This document shows, piece by piece, positions 14,142 to 19,893 of a stretch of 22,374 bases of DNA. This DNA comes from a virus. Position numbers and translations under genes: made by a program. The stretch spans positions 1-22,374 of IMG/VR virus record IMGVR_UViG_3300044729_001785. The stretch is one strand, 5' to 3'. How positions within the stretch are numbered: position 1 is the stretch's first letter; the number at the start of each line of letters is the position of its first letter. The notes below the pieces were generated by a model. The model saw only the letters and a list, made by a program, of their open reading frames with translations, was not told where the DNA came from and made no database searches.

Positions 14142-14322
14142 CGCGAGCGGCTAGATGATCGCAGTAGATCTCAGCCTGCCAGAGATCATTCGAGTACCGA
14201 CAGTAGCCATGAGCGCAGCTTCTGTAGAGGGTTTCGGCTCCTTCGGCCTCGAGCACCTCGATGTACGACCCATTGTCTTTCGAGATGCGCTGCGAAATCA
14301 CCCAATTCCAATGAATCGTCAT
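14101..14322 (-). CDS. Hypothetical protein overlapping an acidic-tail gene
   Basis: A 73-residue frame starting with MTIHWNWVISQRISKDNG, containing YIEVLEAEGAETLYRSCA and HGYCRYSNDLWQAEIYCDH. Its codons (GAG GTG CTC GAG GCC GAA and so on) look like real coding use. The other leftward frame over the same bases uses AGA, CGA and AGG heavily. The ATG lies inside the Asp-codon run of the upstream gene, without a ribosome binding site, and is one base forward of that gene's frame. It could be a separate gene or the continuation of the upstream gene after a frameshift. No family is recognised. Confidence 0.55.
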   Translation of the reverse strand: MTIHWNWVISQRISKDNGSYIEVLEAEGAETLYRSCAHGYCRYSNDLWQAEIYCDHLAARVIPRPAQTSAPTG

Positions 14323-14581
14323 CGTCTTCGTCGTCGAAGTCGTCGTCTTCATCATCGTCATCATCTGGCGTCGCTTCAATGATTTCAAGCAAACGCAGAC
14401 CCCAGCACTTGAGATCCGTGATGCCCTCACGGCAGTTCATGAGGTTCTCAGATGGCATTTCGCCGTTCCTGAGGATCTCATTGGATGCTGAGTCAAGCCA
14501 GTCCTGATGGTTCTCGCACATCCAGAGCAGAAGCCTGACATGGCCTTCGGTGAACTGAAAATCGCCGTTAGGTGCAGCCAT
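14186..14581 (-). CDS. Hypothetical protein with acidic run, possibly frameshifted
   Basis: From ATG 14581 the frame gives 131 residues: a well-formed N-terminal part (DFQFTEGHVRLLLWMCENHQ, then GITDLKCWGLRLLEIIEA) followed by 17 residues that are Asp or Glu except for one Phe. After the run the frame continues about 40 residues with unusual Arg-rich codon use (ARGRRSRN), which looks non-coding, while the frame one base forward looks coding. A GTG at 14635 would add 18 residues. AGGGAG lies upstream but is too far (about 13 bases) to be ideal. Function unknown; acidic tails often bind basic proteins or mimic DNA. Confidence 0.6.
   Translation of the reverse strand: MAAPNGDFQFTEGHVRLLLWMCENHQDWLDSASNEILRNGEMPSENLMNCREGITDLKCWGLRLLEIIEATPDDDDDEDDDFDDEDDDDSLELGDFAAHLERQWVVHRGARGRRSRNPLQKLRSWLLSVLE
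14314..14364 (-). repeat. GAY/GAR codon repeat (acidic tract)
   Basis: Seventeen codons, all GAT, GAC or GAA apart from one TTC, form a near-microsatellite. Such repeats change length easily by slippage, which can shift the reading frame between the two overlapping leftward frames. Confidence 0.75.
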
Positions 14582-14652
14582 GACGGGCAACCATCTCCCT
14601 GAACGGTAGCTAGGCAAATTGTCCAAAGCTCTCACGCGACTTTAATGAAGGA

Positions 14653-14868
14653 TCAAGCTTTGACGTACTTCTGCCGCAGACCGGTGTAGACGCCATACAG
14701 GGGATGCCTTTTCTTGTCGCGACCGTCTTTCTTGTACAACGCCTCGAGCAGGTAAAAACGGTTGTTCATCGCGTTGATGTCCGTGGCGCCTGGCGTTTTT
14801 GGTTCTGTATCGAGAAAGCGAGCGAGGTGACCCGGCAGGTTTCTCAGGTCGTACTTCTTAGGTGCCAT
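14653..14868 (-). CDS. Hypothetical basic protein, 71 residues
   Basis: The product starts MAPKKYDLRNLPGHLARF and ends with a basic segment (KKDGRDKKRHPLYGVYTG, RQKYVKA). It has a predicted helix in the middle (INAMNNRFYLLEALYKK) and is strongly basic overall, so nucleic-acid binding is possible. The ATG follows the preceding gene's stop by nine bases. The bases before it read CCTCCTA on the coding strand, the complement of a ribosome binding site, so translation probably relies on coupling. No family recognised. Confidence 0.65.
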   Translation of the reverse strand: MAPKKYDLRNLPGHLARFLDTEPKTPGATDINAMNNRFYLLEALYKKDGRDKKRHPLYGVYTGLRQKYVKA

Positions 14869-14877
14869 TAGGAGGGA

Positions 14878-15129
14878 TCAAGTCGGCGTTGCTGTAGAAA
14901 AAACTTCGCGCCCTTTTCCGATCTGAATGTTACTGGCGGCTGGATGCCGATTGAGCAACAAACGTTTTGCGTCATCCTCGTCAACAGCACGAATACAACC
15001 ACGCAAGGGGCACTGGCCAGGAATGCGTAATTCAAAATCGAACATCCGTTGAGATGGAGCAATGCAATAAGAGACGCCGGGTCCAGTTTTAGGAAACGGC
15101 AGTTCAGGGAAAAGGGCGTCGAAGTCCAT
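14878..15129 (-). CDS. Hypothetical protein, 83 residues
   Basis: The product starts MDFDALFPELPFPKTGPGV and contains two cysteines in PGQCPLRGCIRAVDEDDAK. The DEDDAKRLLLNRHP part is probably a helix. It lies in the leftward operon; its start overlaps the previous stop as TGATG. No family recognised. Coding is supported by ordinary codon use and by the tight overlap. Confidence 0.7.
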   Translation of the reverse strand: MDFDALFPELPFPKTGPGVSYCIAPSQRMFDFELRIPGQCPLRGCIRAVDEDDAKRLLLNRHPAASNIQIGKGREVFSTATPT

Positions 15130-15431
15130 CAGAACATGGGATCGTTGACGCTGTCAGGCTTGAGCGGGCTGAAGGAGCCTTTTTTGCCCCACAGGCCGCC
15201 CCAAAGGCTAAAGCCAACTTCTTCGTTGAAGGTGTCCTTGCCGGTGTAGATGCGAATGGTCTTGTTGCTGGCTTCTGCCTGCTCAGCCATCGTCATGAGG
15301 TAGTTAGCTGCCAGCACTGCTTCTTTGGCAGTGAAGTCAACAATGATGTTCTCCTCAGGAGATTTGTCAGTTTTGCGATTGCGATTTTCAACAATGCGGA
15401 ATTTCGCATTGAATGCGGATGAGTTAGCCAT
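15129..15431 (-). CDS. Hypothetical protein beside the annealing protein, SSB-like tip
   Basis: The 100-residue product starts MANSSAFNAKFRIVENRN, has a central helix (AKEAVLAANYLMTMAEQAEA), a Gly/Trp-rich FSLWGGLWGKKGSFSP segment, and ends DSVNDPMF. The final DPMF resembles the acidic-hydrophobic tip (D-x-P-F) by which single-stranded DNA-binding proteins recruit partners. That, and a place two genes after a probable annealing protein, hints at a role on single-stranded DNA; no SSB fold is recognisable. ATG 15431 was chosen because it overlaps the preceding RHH gene by eight bases; the frame is open 33 codons further upstream. Confidence 0.7.
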   Translation of the reverse strand: MANSSAFNAKFRIVENRNRKTDKSPEENIIVDFTAKEAVLAANYLMTMAEQAEASNKTIRIYTGKDTFNEEVGFSLWGGLWGKKGSFSPLKPDSVNDPMF

Positions 15432-15603
15432 CTGTTGGTTCAAGGATTGCGTAGTGAGATTTAATGATCTCGTTTGCGAGAGAAGAAACTGTGACCCTGG
15501 AGTCTGAGTTGTAACGAAGCGCGACTTCACGCTCCATACGCTCTAGCGCTTCAGGGTCAAGTAGTACTTGCACCCGCATTTTTCGTCCTGCGGGGGTGGC
15601 CAT
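15424..15603 (-). CDS. Small ribbon-helix-helix-type protein
   Basis: A 59-residue frame (MATPAGRKMRVQVLLDPEAL at the start) has the RHH pattern: a short strand (RKMRVQVLLD), helix A (PEALERMEREVALRY), a polar turn (NSDSRVT) and helix B (VSSLANEIIKSHYAIL). RHH proteins dimerise and bind DNA through the paired strands, usually as repressors. It starts one base inside the stop of the annealing-protein gene (TAATG) and overlaps the next gene by eight bases. It could regulate its own operon. Confidence 0.75.
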   Translation of the reverse strand: MATPAGRKMRVQVLLDPEALERMEREVALRYNSDSRVTVSSLANEIIKSHYAILEPTDG

Positions 15604-16361
15604 TACTTTTGCAGGTCAGGCTTGGCTCGCAGCTCATCAATGCAGGACTGCAATTGATCAACTGTCATCTGGGCAAGCTTACTGCCAGAGGCATCCAGAT
15701 CCCACTTGGTGGCCTTGTCGGCAATCCAGGAGATTTGGTGCATGGAGTCGAGCTTGGCCTGGATGAGGTCGACGCAGGTGTCGATCAAGCCTTTTTTGAC
15801 GACGGCCTCGTTGATTTCTGCAGGTGGTGCAGATGCATCATTCGTGGCCTTTGGCGTGCGTTTGCTCGCCTGCTTGGGCGCCTCATGCTTGATCGTCAGC
15901 AACTGAGTCTCAGGTTGAGTCTCAACTGTCTCAGAGGAAGAAGCGGCCACCTCTTCGCGTGCCCACAGTTCGTAAGCCAAGGAGAAGTACGCAGCGGCTG
16001 CAGAGCAGATCCCACGACGATGCGAGTCGGCAAGGTCGCGAGCGCTGATCTTCTCAAACGAGATTGGGTTGTTCCTGTTGTCCGTGATGGCGTAAGGCCA
16101 CGCCGGGGTCTCAAAGGCAAGTTCCGAATGGAAGAACTTGATCATCAGGTAGCCCGTGTTGTTCGGTGCCACGTGAATGGGATCGCCTTTGACGGTCAGG
16201 ACCAGTTCAGGGAGCCAGCCATTGGCGTGCTCGTTCATGAGCTGGGTGACCTTTGCCCAGGGGACATAGTCTGCGGCATAGGAGCCAGTCCCTTTCTGTT
16301 TCACGTCAGAAAGAGTGATGACTCCCGCCAGGTTGGGGAAGACGGGAGTTGTGTCTGACAT
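15603..16361 (-). CDS. Probable single-strand annealing protein (DUF1071/Sak3-like)
   Basis: The first ~150 of 252 residues resemble the DUF1071 family, which has been placed among Rad52-like phage recombinases: SYAADYVPWAKVTQLMNEHA, a middle with LAFETPAWPYAITDNRNNPI, and a helical stretch RDLADSHRRGICSAAAAYFS followed by LAYELWAREE. Members anneal complementary single strands during phage recombination. After a Ser/Thr/Pro/Lys-rich linker (about 145-185), a C-terminal helical domain of about 65 residues follows (KGLIDTCVDLIQAKLDSM onwards), which I do not recognise. Start and stop overlap the neighbouring genes by one base each (TGATG, TAATG). The family call rests on remembered similarity, so moderate confidence. 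Confidence 0.6.
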   Translation of the reverse strand: MSDTTPVFPNLAGVITLSDVKQKGTGSYAADYVPWAKVTQLMNEHANGWLPELVLTVKGDPIHVAPNNTGYLMIKFFHSELAFETPAWPYAITDNRNNPISFEKISARDLADSHRRGICSAAAAYFSLAYELWAREEVAASSSETVETQPETQLLTIKHEAPKQASKRTPKATNDASAPPAEINEAVVKKGLIDTCVDLIQAKLDSMHQISWIADKATKWDLDASGSKLAQMTVDQLQSCIDELRAKPDLQK

Positions 16362-16537
16362 CAGACGCTGGCAGCTTCGACTTGCTCGATGCCCTGTTCG
16401 AGGATCTGACGCATGGCAGCGGCGGCGCTCATGTTGTGCTGCTTGGCGCTGACCTTGATCCGATTGTACAGATCAGGATCGAGCTGAAGCATGACGGTCT
16501 TGGCGCTGGAGGGCTTGGCGGTGAGTTTGATGGCCAT
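16361..16537 (-). CDS. Ribbon-helix-helix DNA-binding protein
   Basis: The 58-residue product has the RHH layout: basic N-terminus (AIKLTAKPSS), a beta strand (AKTVMLQLD), helix A (PDLYNRIKVSAKQHN) and helix B (SAAAAMRQILEQGIEQVE). It is the first gene of the leftward operon and faces a repeat-rich control region, so it probably represses one or both divergent promoters. ATG 16537 gives the natural start; the frame is open for 14 more codons upstream, but that part is low-quality sequence overlapping the presumed promoter. The stop overlaps the annealing protein start (TGATG). Confidence 0.78.
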   Translation of the reverse strand: MAIKLTAKPSSAKTVMLQLDPDLYNRIKVSAKQHNMSAAAAMRQILEQGIEQVEAASV

Positions 16538-16573
16538 GGCAATGGCGTGAGTACCTGAACACCATACCCACAT

Positions 16574-16579
16574 TGTCAA
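16574..16579 (-). promoter_or_regulatory. Possible -35 box of the leftward operon
   Basis: TTGACA on the minus strand, 37 bases from the ATG at 16537. No good -10 box stands 16-18 bases downstream (AGGTAC at 17), so the promoter is tentative or needs an activator. Confidence 0.3.
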
Positions 16580-16591
16580 GGTTTGGGCTGC

Positions 16592-16614
16592 GTCTCAAAT
16601 GGATTCGTTGAGAC
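16592..16614. promoter_or_regulatory. Inverted repeat, operator candidate
   Basis: GTCTCAA and TTGAGAC are perfect complements separated by nine bases. The position is just upstream of the TTGACA box on the leftward side. The two-fold symmetry fits a dimeric repressor; a transcribed hairpin is less likely as there is no T run. Confidence 0.5.
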
Positions 16615-16632
16615 TGTGATCTGCAACACATT

Positions 16633-16704
16633 GCAAGCATTGCTTGCGGATTCTTGCTGCTAAGGTTTGCGAGCAATTTTTGCGATCTGCAAGCATCTGC
16701 AAGC
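16633..16704. repeat. Cluster of GCAAGC/GCTTGC hexamers
   Basis: GCAAGC occurs at 16633, 16689 and 16699, its complement GCTTGC at 16642, and the variant GCGAGC at 16669. The first two form GCAAGC-ATT-GCTTGC, a perfect inverted repeat. The last two lie in a tandem copy of ATCTGCAAGC (16685-16704) that ends two bases before the ATG at 16707. This looks like a binding-site array for a regulator or replication protein. Confidence 0.6.
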
Positions 16705-16706
16705 AA

Positions 16707-17282
16707 ATGCCAAAGCCTCTCTACTTGCGATTACCGGACTCTGTGGCCGAAAAACTGGCTGCAAAAAAGCCGGAATCCCTTTCCCTGTCTAGTTTCTGCG
16801 CCCTTCTACTGGAGCAAACGCTTGACACGCCTGCTACGCTGGCGGAGCGACCGAACGGGAGCGAAGCCTCTATTTCTTCTCTTGATAGTAATACTAGTGT
16901 TTCTTTAAAAAAAGAAGTTCTAAACAATCAATCAATTAAAGCTGTAAACTCGAAAAAAAAGCGCGTTCGAGCGGACTACGACGAAGCGTTTACGGCGTTT
17001 TGGAACGAGTATCAGCGAGCCCCGCTGAAGGCCAACGCGCAGAGCAAGAAGAAGGCGTTTGAAGCCTGGGGTGACGCCTTGAAGCAGGAGACTCCTCAGA
17101 GGCTCGTGGAAGCCGCTCAGAAGGCCGTCGAGGAGGTCAAGAGGGCTACGACCCTGAACGAGTGGTGCGCACCCCTTCCAGACTGTTTTCGCTGGCTACG
17201 GGACGAGCGCTACGCCGTCTTGCTTGAGAATCACGTCCCTGCCGGTCCTCAGATGATCGGCGGTTACCTTGTGTACGACTGA
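16707..17282 (+). CDS. Replication-type protein with RHH-like N-terminus
   Basis: The 191-residue product starts MPKPLYLRLPDSVAEKLAAK, then SLSSFCALLLEQTL, an RHH-like DNA-binding N-terminus. A Ser/Asn/Lys-rich linker (about 45-88) precedes a C-terminal domain with FWNEYQRAPLKANAQSKKKA, FEAWGDAL and DCFRWLRDERYA. The pattern FW-x-x-Y...K...A...W...WLRDERW is common at the end of phage replication initiation and primosome-type proteins. The linker is AT-rich, unlike the GC-rich domains. It leads the rightward early operon and starts directly after a tandem repeat, so it may bind that array. ATG 16707 is preferred because an upstream in-frame ATG at 16644 would translate the repeats. Function moderately supported. 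Confidence 0.6.
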   Translation: MPKPLYLRLPDSVAEKLAAKKPESLSLSSFCALLLEQTLDTPATLAERPNGSEASISSLDSNTSVSLKKEVLNNQSIKAVNSKKKRVRADYDEAFTAFWNEYQRAPLKANAQSKKKAFEAWGDALKQETPQRLVEAAQKAVEEVKRATTLNEWCAPLPDCFRWLRDERYAVLLENHVPAGPQMIGGYLVYD

Positions 17283-17283
17283 C

Positions 17284-17604
17284 ATGAAGCTGTACGCCCC
17301 TGAGCTTGCCGGCACCTACGTCTGGCAGGTTGCTGATCCCAAGAGCTCCAAGACCAGCTTCGCCCCGTCCAAAAGCCAATCGCCGCCACCGAACTGCAGC
17401 TACGGCCACCCGCTCGGTCGTTACGACTCAGAAGGGCGCTACTGGACCTTTTGTCCTAATGCAGGCGAGGAGGATCCCAACAACCCCAAGTCGTCGCGTT
17501 TCGTCAAGCATCCCCTTGCTGAACAGGAGTACATGATTGCCGTCAAGGAAAAAGTGTGGGGACGCCTTGATTCGTTTGGTTCGTACAAGGAGACCGAGTT
17601 TTGA
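17284..17604 (+). CDS. Hypothetical protein, 106 residues
   Basis: The product starts MKLYAPELAGTYVWQVADP, then a Ser/Pro/Lys linker and CSYGHPLGRYDSEGRYWTFC, which has two Cys and one His in a spacing that could bind a metal, though four ligands are not clear. The C-terminal part is charged and probably helical (AEQEYMIAVKEKVWGRL). ATG 17284 lies one base after the previous stop. No family is recognised. Its end contains a strong ribosome binding site for the next gene. Confidence 0.7.
   Translation: MKLYAPELAGTYVWQVADPKSSKTSFAPSKSQSPPPNCSYGHPLGRYDSEGRYWTFCPNAGEEDPNNPKSSRFVKHPLAEQEYMIAVKEKVWGRLDSFGSYKETEF
17587..17592 (+). promoter_or_regulatory. Ribosome binding site that fixes a TTG start
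   Basis: AAGGAG stands eight bases before the TTG at 17601, which overlaps the previous stop as TTGA. This makes TTG the likely start of the next gene. Confidence 0.65.
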
Positions 17605-18137
17605 CATCGTCTCACTACATTGAGCAGTCACTTGACCCAATCGTCCTGGAGAAAGCAATTGCAGAAGCAAACCGGCGGCAACAAACAAATGAGGGATTAG
17701 GTCTTCTTGGACGCAATGCTGGACCCGCGAGCGGCAACAAAGCCCTTGAGATCCATGTTCTTGGCGCCAAAGGAGAGCTTGCAACTGCTTGTTTTCTGGG
17801 CATTGAATCTCAGATTTTCAAGGACAAAACACCCAAACGCGGCTCTGTCGATTTGCCACCCAACATCGACGTGAAAACCAGATCCAAGCATTGGATGGAT
17901 CTTGTTGTGCAGCTTGATGATGACCCTTACAAGGTGTTCGTTCATGCGACCTGTCAAGACCACATCGTCAGGCTGCATGGTTGGAGTTACGGGCACAGGA
18001 TCATGAAGGATCAATTCAAACTTGACCCAGCTCATGGGCGCCCTGCCTACTTTGTAAAACCCGCTGTCTTGCATTCAATGCATGATCTGCGCGGAATCAT
18101 TCACGACCTCAATCGCATTCATGAAACGCACATTTGA
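17601..18137 (+). CDS. PD-(D/E)XK nuclease-like protein
   Basis: The 178-residue product has the sequence signs of a PD-(D/E)XK fold: GAKGELATACFLG with Glu59 in the first helix, Asp84 (SVDLPP), then Asp90-x-Lys92 in IDVKTRSKHW, followed by strands with DDDPYKVFVHATC and a GWSYG segment. These residues would bind the metal and cut DNA. I cannot assign a substrate. It starts at TTG 17601 (AAGGAG eight bases before; TTGA overlap) and overlaps the next gene by 17 bases. It lies between a replication-type gene and a RecB/Cas4-like gene, which fits DNA processing. Confidence 0.6.
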   Translation: MTSSHYIEQSLDPIVLEKAIAEANRRQQTNEGLGLLGRNAGPASGNKALEIHVLGAKGELATACFLGIESQIFKDKTPKRGSVDLPPNIDVKTRSKHWMDLVVQLDDDPYKVFVHATCQDHIVRLHGWSYGHRIMKDQFKLDPAHGRPAYFVKPAVLHSMHDLRGIIHDLNRIHETHI

Positions 18138-18348
18138 TCCATCTGCTGCACGTGATCTTCTGCGTCGCGGCATTCTCAAGGGCTACTGGACACTCGAAGA
18201 CCTCGACAAGTCTGCACCTGGCACTGAGCTCAATTTTGCTGAATATCGCCGTTTCCTTGCGTTACAAAAAGCTTATGTGCAGGCGCCTGTTTACAAAAAC
18301 CTCCTGCGTGATGACGATGAATCGCCTGACACTGCCCTGATCCCGTGA
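18121..18348 (+). CDS. Hypothetical protein, 75 residues
   Basis: The product starts MKRTFDPSAARDLLRRGILK, then GYWTLEDLDKSAPGT and EYRRFLALQKAYVQAPVYKN, and ends acidic (RDDDESPDTALIP). It looks helical. ATG 18121 lies inside the end of the upstream nuclease-like gene, and the stop overlaps the next start as TGATG. No family recognised; coupling to two nuclease-type genes suggests a related process. Confidence 0.68.
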   Translation: MKRTFDPSAARDLLRRGILKGYWTLEDLDKSAPGTELNFAEYRRFLALQKAYVQAPVYKNLLRDDDESPDTALIP

Positions 18349-19076
18349 TGCTCGTTACCATGCATGAAAGCAGTAGCGAGCTTGTGCCCTTGCAGCGCCT
18401 GCCACTGATACAGCGCAACCCTGTAGGTCAGCCGCGTTTCTACTGGAACGAAGCGCGGCCTCACCTCAGGTACGCCAGTATCACGAGCGTTCTGTCTGCA
18501 ACACAATCAGAAGCCACGAAGCAAGCCCTCAGGCGTTGGCGTCACAAAATCATCCAAGAGGGAGGTGACCCTGACGAGACCCGTGATCAGGCTGCCCGTC
18601 GTGGTGCTGCTATTCATGACTGGTTCGAGCAGTTCCTGCTGAAGCAGAACCCAGAGATGCCTGAGGCCATTGCGCCCTGGTGTCAGAACCTGCTGAAGTC
18701 TCCCCTGTGGAACAGTCTTGATCACGTGGTCTGCACAGAGCATCAGGTCTGCAGCGATGAAGGCATCGTGCCCTTTGCCGGCACCCTTGATGCCCTCGTC
18801 AAGCTGAACGGTGAGTTCTGTCTGCTTGACCTGAAGACCAAAGCGCCCAACAAAGCCAAGCCGACCAAGCAGATCAGTGATGAGGCCATGTGTCAGTTGC
18901 AGGCTTACCGCCTGTGCTTGGCTGAAAACTACGGGATTCAGGTGCAGCGCTTCATTGCCCTGTATGCCTTCCCTGATCAGCCGGCTTACCCAGTTGCTGC
19001 AGCGGGCGAGGATCTGAAACGCCATGAGACTCATTGGACTCAACGAATTACCGCGTATTCGCTGCAAAACCCTTGA
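18348..19076 (+). CDS. PD-(D/E)XK exonuclease (RecB/Cas4/MGME1-like)
   Basis: The 242-residue protein has the ordered motifs of the RecB-type nuclease family: a conserved RRGAAIHDWFE helix with His90, Glu131 (TEHQV), Asp148 in FAGTLDALV, Asp161-Leu-Lys163 in LLDLKTKAP, and the QLQAY motif (183-187). Such nucleases trim DNA ends in recombination and replication; phage members often work with an annealing protein. There is no four-cysteine set as in iron-sulphur Cas4, so MGME1/lambda-exo-like action fits better. ATG 18348 (TGATG overlap) is chosen over a GTG three bases earlier. The end overlaps the next gene as TTGA. Confidence 0.82.
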   Translation: MLVTMHESSSELVPLQRLPLIQRNPVGQPRFYWNEARPHLRYASITSVLSATQSEATKQALRRWRHKIIQEGGDPDETRDQAARRGAAIHDWFEQFLLKQNPEMPEAIAPWCQNLLKSPLWNSLDHVVCTEHQVCSDEGIVPFAGTLDALVKLNGEFCLLDLKTKAPNKAKPTKQISDEAMCQLQAYRLCLAENYGIQVQRFIALYAFPDQPAYPVAAAGEDLKRHETHWTQRITAYSLQNP

Positions 19077-19291
19077 CGCCTACCACTAGGGGTGTAGAGT
19101 ATGAGGGTGCCAAGGGGGGCTTCCCAATCGTCGCCTTCCACGACGGCACTCCAATCGCAAAGATCACCTCTCACAAAGATGGCTTTGCTGTCTGGTTGAC
19201 AGATCCTATTGACGATTTCTGGTGTACTTACCGGAAAACTTTCACGCACCTTCCTGATGCCAAGCGCTTCATTGAACTGCACCTTCTATGA
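19073..19291 (+). CDS. Hypothetical protein, TTG start
   Basis: The product (72 residues) contains FPIVAFHDGTPIAKITSHKD and DDFWCTYRKTFTHLPDAKRF. It looks like a small beta sheet followed by a helix. There is no ATG or GTG in the useful part; TTG 19073 overlaps the preceding stop as TTGA, like the gene at 17601. Another in-frame TTG at 19034 would add 13 residues. No family is recognised. Confidence 0.62.
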   Translation: MTPTTRGVEYEGAKGGFPIVAFHDGTPIAKITSHKDGFAVWLTDPIDDFWCTYRKTFTHLPDAKRFIELHLL

Positions 19292-19500
19292 ACACAAAAC
19301 GCTATTACTTCCAGATCAAGTCAGCCAACATCCTTGATTACGTTGAAGCCTTGAGTTTCGTTGACGCCAAACGTCGCGCTGCGCATGAGTACATGGATGT
19401 CTGGAACGAGATTCAGTGGTTCGACACCTCTAATCCTGAACCTCTTCCAGAACAGCTCTCACCTGAAGCACGACAAGAATGCGCACGACTCTCTTCCTGA
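19288..19500 (+). CDS. Hypothetical protein, 70 residues
   Basis: The product starts MNTKRYYFQIKSANILDYVE and continues with FVDAKRRAAHEYMDVWNEIQ and a Pro/Glu-rich end. A strand followed by helices is likely. ATGA overlap with the previous gene supports the start and coupled expression. No family recognised. Confidence 0.68.
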   Translation: MNTKRYYFQIKSANILDYVEALSFVDAKRRAAHEYMDVWNEIQWFDTSNPEPLPEQLSPEARQECARLSS

Positions 19501-19628
19501 TCACGGCTTTTCTGATCGCTTTTTACACAGACCTTTACATCCAAACCAATGACAAGCAGCTATCAAAAACGTGCCGAGAATTCGTTGCGCGTACTAGCCC
19601 AACTAAAGCAGCAGCAGCGTGCCCTTGA
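19479..19628 (+). CDS. Possible 49-residue membrane peptide (doubtful)
   Basis: A frame from ATG 19479 gives RTTLFLITAFLIAFYTDL, a possible membrane segment, then a basic end. It overlaps the previous gene by 22 bases and the next by 80, and covers the only 48 bases between them. The hydrophobic start is the sole argument in its favour. Confidence 0.2.
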   Translation: MRTTLFLITAFLIAFYTDLYIQTNDKQLSKTCREFVARTSPTKAAAACP

Positions 19629-19893
19629 AACCGAAATCAAGGATCTGCAAGCTGAACTGACGCAGTACTTGCTTGCTGGTGACTTGGAACATCTCAAGAC
19701 TGACGCTAACAACACGTATCACTTCGAGGACATCAACTTCGTCTACAGCACAGGTCGTGTCAGCTATGACTACAGCACCTGCCCTGAAGTCATTTCTGTT
19801 GCGGAAGCGCTTAAGGAGCTGGAGTCAACCGCTGTTGCAATCGGTACAGCCAGGCAAAAGGTTGGCACTCCTTTCTGGACAGTTCGGGCATGA
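19549..19893 (+). CDS. Hypothetical protein with coiled-coil N-terminus
   Basis: The 114-residue product opens with a helix of coiled-coil type (NSLRVLAQLKQQQRALETEI, then KDLQAELTQYLLAG), followed by a beta-rich part (TYHFEDINFVYSTGRVSYDY) and a helical part (VISVAEALKELESTAVAIG). The layout, a coiled coil and then a compact beta region, recalls small phage recombination accessory proteins, but no motif proves it. ATG 19549; the 3' end overlaps the next gene as ATGA. Confidence 0.7.
   Translation: MTSSYQKRAENSLRVLAQLKQQQRALETEIKDLQAELTQYLLAGDLEHLKTDANNTYHFEDINFVYSTGRVSYDYSTCPEVISVAEALKELESTAVAIGTARQKVGTPFWTVRA

Larger units (their letters stand above)
16538..16706. promoter_or_regulatory. 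Divergent control region
   Basis: The 169 bases lie between the leftward RHH gene and the rightward early operon. They hold a perfect inverted repeat, several GCAAGC-type hexamers in both orientations and a tandem ten-base repeat just before the rightward gene. No complete pair of promoter boxes is convincing. Confidence 0.65.

Noticed and set aside
15609-16358. A 249-codon open frame on the plus strand lying almost exactly over the leftward annealing-protein gene
   Set aside because: The leftward frame has family-like motifs and one-base overlaps with both neighbours. The plus frame has a Leu/Arg/Gly/Val composition typical of a mirror frame and no recognisable motif.
16592-16614. Transcription terminator at the inverted repeat
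   Set aside because: No T run follows on either strand, the loop is nine bases, and the site lies between divergent genes where an operator is more likely.
18348-19076. Cas4 protein, hence a CRISPR link
   Set aside because: The four cysteines of the Cas4 iron-sulphur cluster are not in place, and no repeats or other cas genes are present.
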